Source of the DNA: Rhexocercosporidium sp. MPI-PUGE-AT-0058
Lineage: Eukaryota > Ascomycota > Leotiomycetes > Helotiales
Length of the DNA: 64,000 bases
Direction of reading: 5' to 3'
Assembly: GCA_020746875.1 (NCBI GenBank)
Contig: JAGTJL010000023.1
Coordinates: forward strand, 310,001 to 374,000
The notes under the pieces: model-generated
What the model was told of the DNA's origin: nothing
The model's database searches: none
The model's input: only the letters and a program-made list of their open reading frames with translations
Position numbers and translations under genes: made by a program
Part shown: positions 38,561-48,473 of the stretch, one piece after another
Numbering within the stretch: the stretch's first letter is position 1
Layout of the letters: each line of letters begins with the position of its first letter

Positions 38561-39519
38561 ATGGTCCGCCATAACTTCGAATACTCCAAAGAGGCGACAA
38601 ACACCGTCAACAGGTACAAACACCAAGGCAAGCTCAACATCTCTCATTCATGCCCAATCACACTCATCCCACCCCACCTCTGCCTTCAACTCACCCAAAC
38701 TAAACATCTTCAGCCGACTACTCCCTCCAGAAAATCCACTCAATAATCAACACCAGCCCCGTCCTGCACGTCTCCTTCTCCCCAGGCCCCAATGACCCCT
38801 TCCCCGTAATCCTCCCTATGATAGGACAAATGGGATCCTTCTCCCGCCCATCCGCAGCACTAGGCGATATATTAGACTGCTATCTCCACGGCTACGTCTC
38901 ATCACGCATCATGAACTTAGCACGCTCTTCCACCTCAACCACCCCCTCATCATCCAATTCTCCAGATACCCCCTCAGAACCAACCTCCCAAGGCCTCCCA
39001 GTCTGCATATCCGCCTCCCTCGTCACAGGCGTCGTCCTGACCCTCACCCCGAACAGCCACAACTACAACTACCGCTCCTCCATCCTCTTCGGACACGCCT
39101 CTCTCGTCTCCACCCCCGAAGAAAAACTCTACGCCATGGAACTCATAACCAACAGCGTTGTCCCCTCCCGCTGGGAAAATACCCGCGTCCCGCCGAATGC
39201 GGCTGAGATGGGCAGTACGTGTATTTTGAGAGTGAAAGTGCATAGTGGGAGTGCGAAGGTTAGAGAGGGGGGCCCATTGGATGAGAAGGGTGATACGGGG
39301 GATGAGGAGACGGTAGGGAGGGTGTGGACGGGTGTTTTGCCGTTGTGGGAACAGCTTGGTGAGCCGGTTCCGGGGCCGTATAATAAGGTCAAAGAGGTTC
39401 CCGAACACGTCACGGCGTATAGAGAGGAGTTCAATAGGGAGAGGAAGAAGTATGCCGAGGAGGCTGCGAGGATGGATGCGCCTGTTCCAGGGAAGAAGGA
39501 GGAGGAGGAGGAGGAATGA
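38561..39519 (+). CDS. Flavin/FMN split-barrel (pyridoxamine-5'-phosphate oxidase-like) protein
   Basis: Two exons (38561-38627, 38714-39519) give 290 residues. The joint needs a GC-AG intron (donor G|GCAAGC, branch CTAAAC, acceptor CTTCAG); the nearby GTACAA at 38614 would put the second exon out of frame. The result reads NTVNRYKHQADYSLQKIHSI then INTSPVLHVSF, LPMIGQMGSF and CYLHGYVSSRIMNLA, the pattern of the fungal Pyridox_oxase_2 group (FMN-binding split barrel related to nitroimidazole-reductase NimA). VPVC-like cofactor contacts cannot be assigned by eye. Residues about 225-290 are Glu/Lys-rich. Members are predicted flavoproteins with largely unknown substrates. Start context is good (accaccATGG-like). 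Confidence 0.85.
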
Positions 39520-39835
39520 AGGTGTGTTTGGACCTTCGGGAAATTGTTCACTGGATGGAGACCTGGCGTGAGATGGATATGGCGATCTTGAGGATTAGAG
39601 AATTTGAACCGCTGTGTGACGGCATTTTTCATGTCCGTTTGTGTCGGGTTTTGGACATTGGAGTACTGCTTGTCATGGACAGGACACAGCGCAGCACACA
39701 AACACGAATTCTCGCTTACCTCCCCTACCAAGGCCGTCTTCATATTGCAGTCAGAGCAAAGATCCTCACGTAAGACCTGCTGGGGTATCATTTATTTCAT
39801 TATTCATGCTCATACCATGCCATGCCACCCATCAC
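39520..39835. other. Convergent 3' gap
   Basis: A 316-bp gap tail to tail with the CDC23 gene; nothing beyond 3' flanking sequence is seen. Confidence 0.5.
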
Positions 39836-41987
39836 CTAAAGTCCATCGGCCTCCTGCCGAACTCTAACCTCCCTGACCAAAGCCTTCGCCTCCTCGACCT
39901 CAACACCATCTTGACACAACTCCGTCGCTAGCTGCATTGCCCGGTTATAATCACCTGTCCTCATCGCGTATTTCGCTAACCACATCCGGGCTTTAGATGT
40001 CGCGGCTGTGACTCCAGTTCCAGTTCCTGTTCCTGCATCTCCACCTCCCCCACCTGGCGGCCTCGAGTCGTCATCGGAAGATTGCGAGTCTGCGTGGATA
40101 TTGATGACTGAAGATTCGAGATTTTCTGCGGCTCCCTCTTCTTGAGCAACGCACATCTCCATGTATGATCTCGCTTCCGCTTCGTCTTCGAGTCGTTCAT
40201 ACATTGCTGCAATTTGAAGCAGAATCTCTGGATCCATGATCGCCGCCCTCTCTCTGCCCCCACTTCCAAAGGAACTGCCAACACCGGCATCGTAGTAACT
40301 GTCAGCTTGCAATGCTCTCTTGAGTGCCTTGATACCCTCCAGATCACGTCCCATTTTCTGAAGACATGACCCAACAGCCATCCACATCTTGCCATCCCAC
40401 GGCCTCAAGCCCGCTGCACGTTTGTAATACCAGAGAGCATATGCGTGCATCTCTAATACCTCATATGTCTGTCCCAATCCGTACCAAGCCCTGTAATCTC
40501 TCCTGTTGACATCCACTGCTCTCCGATACGACTCAATAGCTGCATGCGTGTTCTTCAACTCGACGTATTCATGGCCCATCAAAGTCCACGCGCTCAGGCA
40601 GGATCTATCCAGGGTGAGCGCTCGTCGAAAGTATTGAACTGCCTTTTCGTGCGACGAGAGAAGAGAATAATAATTCCCGATAACAACACATGATTCCGGC
40701 CGAAATTTGTCCACAGCCGAACAAAGATGGGCGAGGAATGACAATTTCGGCCTCAGGTTCATGACATAAAGAATATTTGAGTAATGATCTAGGGAGTCGA
40801 GTCGATGTGGGTGGAGAGCTAGTAAATTGCTGAAGTGGGCATCGGCGGTGACAAAGTCTTTTGTGTGATAAGCCAAAAGAGCAACACAAGTGAGAACGAA
40901 GGGACTCGTGGGAAATATTGAGAGTAACTGCTCCAAGCGATTAGAAAGGTCTGGGCCTGATTGGTACAACTCGAGGGAGGTATGAATGTTGAAGATGAAG
41001 CCAAAGATGTGCGCTGGGACTTTCCGATCCAGCTGCTGTAGCTGTGTAATGTTAGCATGGTCCGGAAGTGAGAAATTTGATTCATACGTCTTCCATCCTC
41101 CCAACAAGCGAAGTCATTTCCAGCCAACAGCTCCAATTCATTGGATACAAGCGTACACTTTCCAATAGCCAGTGCATAGCTTGAGGTTCATTCTTATCCT
41201 TTGCAAGCACCATGCCATATCTGTAACATTTAGCAAATGCCAATTTTGCTCAGCGCAGCCACATACAGATACTCGAGCCAACCCTGACTGCCCTCCACAG
41301 CCCCATTCTCGTTGGTGTGTTCCAGGAACCAGGTCTCCAAGAATCGGCTTATCACAATCAACTGTTTGTTGATTGCATTCCCACCATCGTGCGGACCCAT
41401 GACCATTTCACTATCCTCATCTTTCTTCTTTTCTCCGGACATGAACTTGGCGTATAAGGCAAGGAACAAGCTCTTCTGACTGAGCTTTGGTATAGCTACT
41501 GGCGCACCACTTGTACGGGCCGCTGATACCCTAGATCTACCCTTCCCTTGTGGTATAGAGACATTTGGACTTTTCGTGGTGGCTGTTGTCAGAATGCCGG
41601 AGAGAACGGTATCTGGGAGGAAGACAGCTGCGCATCGATCGAATTCGCGACAATCGAAGAAGGATTTCGCCAGTAGGTATTGATTTATCTCTTTCGCCTC
41701 GAGCTGTGCTTCTTCGGGGTCGACATTCCCAGTAACGACAATGGGTGGCAGGGCAGCTGCTGGGACCTCGGTCATCTGCGAGTCCTCGGGCTCTATGGAG
41801 TCTTCGACGGTGGCTAATGAAGTGAGGAGTTCTGCCGCCCTGCATGTGGATTAGCATATGCACTCAATGGGTAGATATAGAGGGTAGCATACCATTTGGC
41901 AGACTGATAGAGACACCTCTCGGAGCACTTCACAACGGCCTCTTGCAGGTTTGCGCGCATCTCTGCGCCCTCACGCTGAGAAAGCAT
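39836..41987 (-). CDS. cdc23: Anaphase-promoting complex subunit CDC23 (APC8)
   Basis: TPR scaffold subunit of the APC/C ubiquitin ligase. Minus-strand exons 41893-41987, 41267-41839, 41088-41220 and 39836-41041 give 668 residues; introns are 46-53 bp. The N-terminal APC8 domain has RCLYQSAKWAAELL and YLLAKSFFDCREFDRCAAVF. The TPR array (about 330-560) includes the highly conserved run SCVVIGNYYSLLSSHEKAVQ, YFRRALTLD, AWTLMGHEYVELKNTHAAIE, YRRAVDVN, RAWYGLGQTYEVLEMHAYAL and YYKRA, close to yeast Cdc23. A Gly/Asp/Ser-rich disordered insert (GGGGGDAGTGTGTG) sits after the TPRs near residue 600. Start at 41987 follows the only upstream exon with an ATG. It is divergent from ERG20 across 502 bp that include an MluI box. 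Confidence 0.95.
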
Positions 41988-42489
41988 ACTGATGGCTGTG
42001 GGCTATAACCAGGCCAAGTCTGGCTGCGGGACTGAAATGCGTACCGAATTGAAGACGGCAATTGGCGATGGACAGAGATCTAGTCGATTGTCTGGAGTCG
42101 TGGGTTAGGGCCGGGGTTTGTTTTGTTATGCCGGTGATGTTCTCGAGATGCAACTGGACTGGAATCGTCTTGGGACGACGAGACGAGGCTGCGGGCCGAT
42201 CCTCAGGGCAGGGCAGCAGCTGTCGAAGCGACGCGTCAATTGTTGACTTTGAGAATGTTCCCTGCCCTGCCCTGCATCCCATTCTGCCACCCCCACCATT
42301 CACCGCTCTCAGCCAGCCCTCCCCTGCCTCCTTTTTCTCGACCGCCTCCCCCTCGACGCAACAGCTCTATTGTTCCCCTCCTCTCCTCGTAGCCAGAACA
42401 GCCTTTGTTCTGCAATCAACACTCGCCGCCGTCAGACGCTTACACTCGAAATTCTCTTGCCTATTCTACGCGCTAACCTTAGATTCAAA
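41988..42489. promoter_or_regulatory. Divergent cdc23/erg20 promoter
   Basis: A 502-bp gap between divergent starts. It holds the MluI box at 42231-42236 and a long CT-rich stretch (42,290-42,480) that is the erg20 leader. Confidence 0.6.
42231..42236 (+). promoter_or_regulatory. MluI cell-cycle box (ACGCGT) upstream of cdc23
   Basis: ACGCGT lies 244 bp upstream of the cdc23 ATG and 254 bp upstream of the erg20 ATG. Its spacing from the cell-cycle gene is nearly the same as that of the mcm5 box (243 bp). Role inferred. Confidence 0.4.
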
Positions 42490-43588
42490 ATGGCGAAAAC
42501 TACTACCCTCAAGGAGTTCGAATCCGTCTTCCCCAAGCTGGTTGAGGATCTCCTTGACCATGCGAAGCAATACAAGCTCCCAGAGGCTTTCGTCGAATGG
42601 TACAAGGCTGTAAGTTATTTACCATAATCTCCCAACCAGGCCATATCTAATAAACCACTTCCAGTCCCTCAATGCCAACACCATCGGCGGAAAATGCAAT
42701 CGCGGTATGTCTGTACCAGACTCCGTCTCCCTCCTCCTCGAAGCTCCCCTCACCGAAGAACAATACTTCCAAGCCGCAACACTAGGATGGATGACCGAGC
42801 TCCTCCAAGCCTTCTTCCTTGTCTCGGACGACATCATGGACAGCAGTATCACTCGCCGAGGCGCACCATGTTGGTACCGCCAAGAGCACGTAGGAATGAT
42901 TGCCATCAACGACGCCTTCATGCTCGAAACTGCTATCTACACCCTCCTGAAGAAGTACTTTAAGACCCACCCCTCGTACGTCGACCTCCTCGAGCTGTTC
43001 CACGAAATTACGTTTCAAACCGAGATCGGGCAACTGTGCGACCTACTCACTGCGCCCGAGGACAAGATCGACCTGGACAACTTCTCGCTGGAGAAATATC
43101 AATTTATCGTCATCTACAAGACTGCATACTACTCCTTCTATCTCCCCGTCGCACTTGCGCTCTACCATCAAAATATCGCCACACCCAAGAACCTCAAGCA
43201 GGCAGAAGACATCCTAATTCCTCTCGGCGAATACTTCCAGATCCAAGATGACTACCTAGACAACTTTGGTCTGCCAGAACACATCGGCAAGATTGGCACG
43301 GATATCATGGACAACAAGTGCTCGTGGCTCATCAACAAGGCCTTGGCAATCGTGACTCCAGAGCAGAGAAAGGTATTGGAGGACAACTACGGACGCAAGA
43401 ACAAGGACAATGAGGCCGCCGTCAAGAAACTCTTCGACGAGCTGAAACTAGAGGACATCTATAAGGAGTACGAGGAGAAGCGCGTTGGTGAGATCAGAAA
43501 GATGATTGCCGAGGTTGACGAGTCCGAGGGCTTGAAGAGGACTGTTTTCGAGAGTTTCTTGGCCAAGATCTATAAGCGAAGCAAGTAA
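42490..43588 (+). CDS. erg20: Farnesyl diphosphate synthase
   Basis: Makes geranyl and farnesyl diphosphate from IPP and DMAPP for sterols, quinones, dolichol and prenylation. Exons 42490-42609 and 42665-43588 give 347 residues, the usual length. Motifs are GGKCNRG (about 48-54), the first aspartate-rich motif DDIMD (95-99), [36 protein letters not shown], the second Asp motif DDYLD (235-239), [12 protein letters not shown] and the C-terminal KIYKRSK (FPPS ends in a basic KxxKR). Two Phe residues stand four and five positions before the first Asp motif (AFFLVSDD), the size gate of C15 synthases, so the product is farnesyl rather than geranylgeranyl diphosphate. No terpene cyclase is nearby, so this is the housekeeping copy. 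Confidence 0.96.
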
Positions 43589-44986
43589 ACTCGGCCGTAT
43601 TGATTAGACTTACATGCGCGGATATCCTTTTCATGTTGCAGCATTTTCAGGCATTGCGATTATTTACCTGAGTCTAATTGCAATGGCTTGTTCATGCTCT
43701 TCAATCACAAGATTTTTCTATGCCCTTTCGTCCCGTCTTCAGTCTAGCTCGGAGAAAGTTGGAGAGCATTCGCATCGCACCACGTCGCAATCTTCTATCG
43801 ATATGCTCGACTCGGTCTTTCTCCTAGTGCTACGCTTTCGACGGATGGTCACGTTATTTATTGGTAGGTTAAAGAGTATTCTTCGGATCGTTCGTTGTTT
43901 TTCCTTCACAGCCAGCACTACATCACGAATGCCTAAATAACGTAGCTTAACAGAAGACAGAAGTGAGTGAAGTAAAATGAAGATCACAAAACTGACCCAG
44001 AGCGTACGGTCCTGCCAAATATTTAAATTTTTACATATATACGCTAAATCTATCAATACCTACCTACCGACGCAGTCGCTCCCCGCTAGACCTCCCGGTC
44101 TCACCTCAAATATTACAAAAAGACCTTCCCCAGATTTAGTCCACCTATGACCGATTTTCAAGCTCCTCTCGTGAATTGTCGCAAACGTGCAGTAAGAACT
44201 CCATCGACTCGAATAACCCCAAGGAACTCCGCAGCACTGACTCAACATAAATTCGCCTGAAATAAAAAGGTGAAATGGAAGTTCAACACTCCTCACCTGA
44301 CCCTGATAGTCCTTATCTGGGGTCCGAGGGAGTTCGTTAGGGGTAGACGAATTGTTTGGCGAGTCAGCTTTCAGTATTGCTCTATCTGTGGTGTATAATA
44401 AATCTCAGGTTTGTTTTGGTTCAGAATCCGTCTTAGGCTAAAGAGCTATCAGTCTATCACGGACTGCTAGTTGCGAAGAACTAAGGTGAAGAGAGAGGGA
44501 TGTGAGGTTGTACGGGCGAGGGAGTTCCAACCAATCAGAGCTGAGTGAGGTGTTCCGAGGGGAAGTGTGCGAGAGAAGATACGGAGAACACTAATATTCT
44601 ATAGAGGATAGTAGTCCATAGCCGAACTGATAAACTAATCTCCATTTAAAGTACATTTCGAATTTGGGGGGGGGGGGGGGGGGGGTGGGGTTCACAAGAT
44701 AATTACTACGGTTTATGATTGAGCTCCATTCGGTATTTTAAGATTCGAAACCGTCTAAGTCCTGCATGCAATTACTATGACTTCTATTCGTTTGAAAACA
44801 ATGGGATCTATTGTATTTGTAAACAACGATCGATCATATGCCATCCCAAGGAACAGACAGACAAAACAGGCGAGAAAATGAGTAAATAAACCCCCTTTTC
44901 GCCCCAAAACAATCAAGTCAAGGTTCGCGGTTAACCGAGACTCGCTTCCAACTCCAACTCCAACGACGTCATCCCTTCTCACTGGA
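43589..44986. other. Intergenic with a poly-G tract
   Basis: 1.4 kb between erg20 and the metallo-hydrolase gene. Apart from the G20 tract it holds AT-rich 3' flanking sequence; the ORFs 43739-44056 and 44755-45051 on the minus strand show nothing recognisable. Confidence 0.5.
44666..44685 (+). repeat. Poly-G homopolymer (20 G)
   Basis: Twenty consecutive G, then T and four more G, lie about 300 bp upstream of the metallo-hydrolase start. Such a run can form a G-quadruplex and is unstable in replication and hard to sequence, so its exact length is doubtful. Confidence 0.9.
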
Positions 44987-46417
44987 ATGCAACGCATCAA
45001 ACTCTCAACCATCTGCACCAACACCATCGAAATAAACAATGAACGCTTCAAGCTTTCTCCTCACCAAAATATGTCAAACACCTGGTCCCCCTTCCAAAAG
45101 CCTAACCCCAACCGCCCATCCCACCACACCAACAACAACGGCACAGCATTCAAGAACCCCTGGCCATCAGCCGAAGCCCCGTCCTGGAGCGAGATCCTAA
45201 AGTCCAACTTTCCGCTGAGTTTCTACCCGAACCTGAGCAAGAAGCATCCCGAGATACGCGATGTGCAAGTCATTGTCCCGGATTGGGGCGCGGCGGATTT
45301 AAAGAAGCGCGGGCTGGAGAGGGATAGCTGTATCGTGGGCACGACGCTAGGTCACGCGGGTGTTATCACGGATCTACCTCTTGAAGGTACGAGTGGGAAG
45401 GGCGGAGGCAAGGAGAGTTTCTGGATTGTATATGATCCTATTTTCTCCACGAGGGCTGGTCCGACGCAGTATACGGGGCCAGGAAGGATGAAGAAGACGC
45501 CGTGTCAGGTGAGCGATTTGCCAGGTACGAGTAGCGCACCTTTCTGGGGGTGCATAACGATGCTGATGAAAGTAGGTTGCAATGTAGTAGTCATCTCACA
45601 TAACCACTACGACCATCTAGATCTCTCGACCATAGAAGCACTATTCAAAAGGTTCCCTAAAGCCAAGTATTTCGTCCCCTTGGGGAACAAGAACTGGTTC
45701 TCCACCTTAGGCGTGCCCTCAGATTCAATAGTCGAGCTAGATTGGTGGGGAAAACGCGAGTACAGCGTTCAAGATCTCGGATACTCAACACCAGCAATCA
45801 GTAGCAAAGAGACCATGCTACGATTCACTTGCGTCCCATCCCAGCACAACTCCGGCCGAGGCGCCTTGGACCAAGGTCAAACCCTCTGGTGCGGCTGGGT
45901 CATCGAACAACTCCTCGTCTCGAAAGACGAAGCCGAGTCCTCAACCACGCAAAGAAGAGGCGCAATCTACCACGCGGGCGACACAGGCTACAGACGAATC
46001 GCAAAATCCGACATCATCTGCCCGATCTTCAAAGAAATTGGTGAGAAGTATGGCCCCTTCGACATCTCGTTCCTCCCCATCTGGCGAGGTGGCAGTCTAG
46101 GCTTCCTGTCCAACATAGGTTTGCGGCTCTCGCATAAAGACATTCCTTCTGCATTGCATGGCTCCCCTGCCGATGCTATCGACATGCACAAAGATGTCAA
46201 GTCGCTGAATTCGGTTGGCATCCATTTCGGCACGTTCGTGGGATCAGAGAACGAATCTCTGGAGGCTATTCTGGGGTTTGAGGAGGCTCGTGAGGAGGCT
46301 GATATTCTTCCGCTGAAGGAAGATACGGTCGATGAGCGCGGTCGTGCTGGCGTGGTGGATATTGGGGGAAGTGTAGCGGTGCGGATCAGTGCTCAGGACG
46401 TCAGTGCCCGTAATTGA
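44987..46417 (+). CDS. NAPE-PLD-like zinc metallo-hydrolase
   Basis: Metallo-beta-lactamase-fold protein of the N-acyl-phosphatidylethanolamine phospholipase D group (yeast Fmp30 relatives), which release N-acylethanolamines from membrane lipids. Exons 44987-45524 and 45576-46417 give 459 residues. The metal-binding motif HNHYDH (188-193) follows VVVIS; later ligands sit in VPSQHNSGRG, YHAGDTGY and FLPIWRGG, as in the family. The intron is 51 bp and stop-free, so the frame also runs through it; splicing joins DLPG to CNVVVISHNHYDHLD, the expected family sequence, whereas retention inserts 17 odd residues just before the catalytic motif. Met at 45071 is an alternative start giving 431 residues; the first 28 residues are not clearly a targeting signal. 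Confidence 0.9.
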   Translation: MQRIKLSTICTNTIEINNERFKLSPHQNMSNTWSPFQKPNPNRPSHHTNNNGTAFKNPWPSAEAPSWSEILKSNFPLSFYPNLSKKHPEIRDVQVIVPDWGAADLKKRGLERDSCIVGTTLGHAGVITDLPLEGTSGKGGGKESFWIVYDPIFSTRAGPTQYTGPGRMKKTPCQVSDLPGTSSAPFWGCITMLMKVGCNVVVISHNHYDHLDLSTIEALFKRFPKAKYFVPLGNKNWFSTLGVPSDSIVELDWWGKREYSVQDLGYSTPAISSKETMLRFTCVPSQHNSGRGALDQGQTLWCGWVIEQLLVSKDEAESSTTQRRGAIYHAGDTGYRRIAKSDIICPIFKEIGEKYGPFDISFLPIWRGGSLGFLSNIGLRLSHKDIPSALHGSPADAIDMHKDVKSLNSVGIHFGTFVGSENESLEAILGFEEAREEADILPLKEDTVDERGRAGVVDIGGSVAVRISAQDVSARN

Positions 46418-47210
46418 GTATCAAGTATCAAGAAGACGGACCTAATGTACAGTACATCCCCATGCTTGATGTGGTATTACTGCATCGTCTCCGATACAGT
46501 CACGCTGCATCAGCCCAAACAAAGAGCAGCCATGGGTGCCAACGGCATCCATCCGATGAGACTGGCCAGACGTAGGTAAGCGGTTCCCCCCTAATTTTCC
46601 AAGTTAACGCCATGGATTTCAGCAGAGCAGGCACATGCTGAAACCATAACTTCGGGAAGCTAGCACAAATAGTCCAAGTGTTTGAACCGAATGGTAATGA
46701 TGACTGACGCTAGACTTTGTTCTTACCTTATCCACCCTTTTCAAGGCTAGGTAGTCTAGCTCCCACCACCACATAAATTCAAGTGCTCTCCCTTTTTTCT
46801 TTCCTTTACCCTCTCCTTCAGTAATAAATCCAATTCCTTCTACTCAAAACACTATTGTGCCTGCGAAAGTCAAACTGCGATTGTGCGGATTAGTTTCGTC
46901 AATTGCGATCATATTCAATTGCACGGATTTTTTTGCAGCAAAGCAAGTTTCATTTAATTTAATATCACCAACACACAGTGACAAGTTACAAAGGTATGTT
47001 CTATCATGCCTGCTACATCGCTTGAGAACGCTTGCGGCCACAGGCAAAAGCTAACGAAACAAGAGGGTTCATCTCGATGATATGCTAAGCTGCCTCTGAT
47101 GGCCCCCGAATCCTGTCTGACCTCACTTCGGATCTAGAACTCCCAATTATCATGCCAGCTAACAGCATCAAGGCTAAATCCCATCATCCAACGTATGTTA
47201 GGTATCTGAT
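46418..47210. other. Intergenic, no gene seen
   Basis: 793 bp. A CT-rich, leader-like stretch at 46,780-46,850 is followed by no good ATG ORF; the frame from 46857 opens with GTG and has no recognisable content. Confidence 0.45.
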
Positions 47211-48473
47211 CATCTTCCCGATGTGAGGGCTTGCCGCATGCGATGTGTCATGAAGTGGTTATGTTGGTGCTCCTTGAAAAGCGCACGAGAGGGCAGTGAA
47301 GAGTGTTTGTCAGACACTAGCTGTAACCAAAGACGTCAGCAAGTGCAGAAAGGCGATGAGCAGAAACTTACGCCATAGCCAGGTTTCTCTATGTTTGAAG
47401 GCGTGTTCTTCTGCACGGACCAAGAGCTGTCCCAGAGGTGTTGTAGTCCTTTGGACGTTGGTTTGAGGAGGTAATGATCTTTTCTTGAAGTTCCATTCTT
47501 CTGATCATGAAATGAAAAGTCGGACATTGCCTTCTCTTGCTTACTTTCTGTCCTGCGTCATTATCAGTCTTGGCCATCCTTGAAGGCGAGTATGCTGGAC
47601 CCCATTACCTTCGACGACACAAGTGAGTCGCTACGAGGGGTCACAGTGGATGTATCGCATTGCGAAATTGGTTTATCTTCCGACAGAATGTGCGTGCTTG
47701 ATTGCGGTTGTTGTACCTGATATTTCTACCGGCATGCGTCCTTCATCGTGTGTTGAGAGTCTCTGGCTGTTGGCAGGAGGTATGACGTAGATCAGGGTGG
47801 CTGCAATGTCTTCGACGGGGCTTTCAATCTTGGCCATGTCAGTCTCTGTAAACACCTACATTTAGAAGGGGACTTACCATGGCAGAGCGATGATGTTGCT
47901 GAGCTTGCCGCGTGGGATGTTTGATGAAGCTGTGATGGTAGAAACTGAGCTTTACTGAGGATTGATGGTAGACTGGTTTTCGTTCGGGACGCGGAAGTTC
48001 TTCGCATTGATCGAGTTCGAAGCCTAGAAGCACCAATTCGAGGTGTTGAGAGCACACACGTCAGCCTAAGAGCTGACGATTTGTACTGCTTGTCCCCCCA
48101 CAACCCTGTGAGGACAGTAAAGCACCCGGCCTCGGTGGGGTTGTGGGGAATTGATCTTGCCCCGGCTGGGAGGCTTCTCGACACTGAACAGTCGGAAGTC
48201 AGTTTAGGGGGCGTGCTTGTATGTACCTTTAAGGAATGCCACAAACTGAAAGCTGGGGAGTCCCGAGTCGTTGGACCGGGTGTCGACCATTGCCAATGGC
48301 ATGTAATTTGTACAAAAAGCACAGAACCCGGAGGATGCATTCGAGGAATCTGCCGCGGCCCTCGGGCTCGTCAGTATGATTCGTTCAATCAATGGATGTT
48401 GTCCCGATGCCGGTTACATCGTGGGGATCTGGGGATACTTACTGAACCGAGCGATGATGACAGCTCGAGACAT
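47211..48473 (-). CDS. Putative spliced orphan gene, structure uncertain
   Basis: I recognise no family. On the minus strand a series of open segments is linked by plausible splice sites: a start at 48473 (MSRAVIIARF), a 93-bp intron with ACTGAC branch (48350-48442), exon 48227-48349, a 43-bp intron with a CTAAACTGAC branch (48184-48226), exon 47878-48183, and in the last part an exon with KNGTSRKDHYLLKPTSKGLQ ending at GGC|GTAAGT near 47370. A final exon (LVSDKHSSLPSRALFKEHQ ...) then stops at 47211. Between 47,530 and 47,880 the joints need introns of 32 and 40 bp, or I have the wrong sites, and the phase between 47609 and the next exon is not settled. Two other frames are also open over 48,000-48,340, so coding status is doubtful. 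Confidence 0.3.

Noticed and set aside
42702..42712. Donor-like GGTATGTCTG inside erg20 exon 2
   Set aside because: Reading through gives [18 protein letters not shown], the expected FPPS sequence, so no second intron is there.
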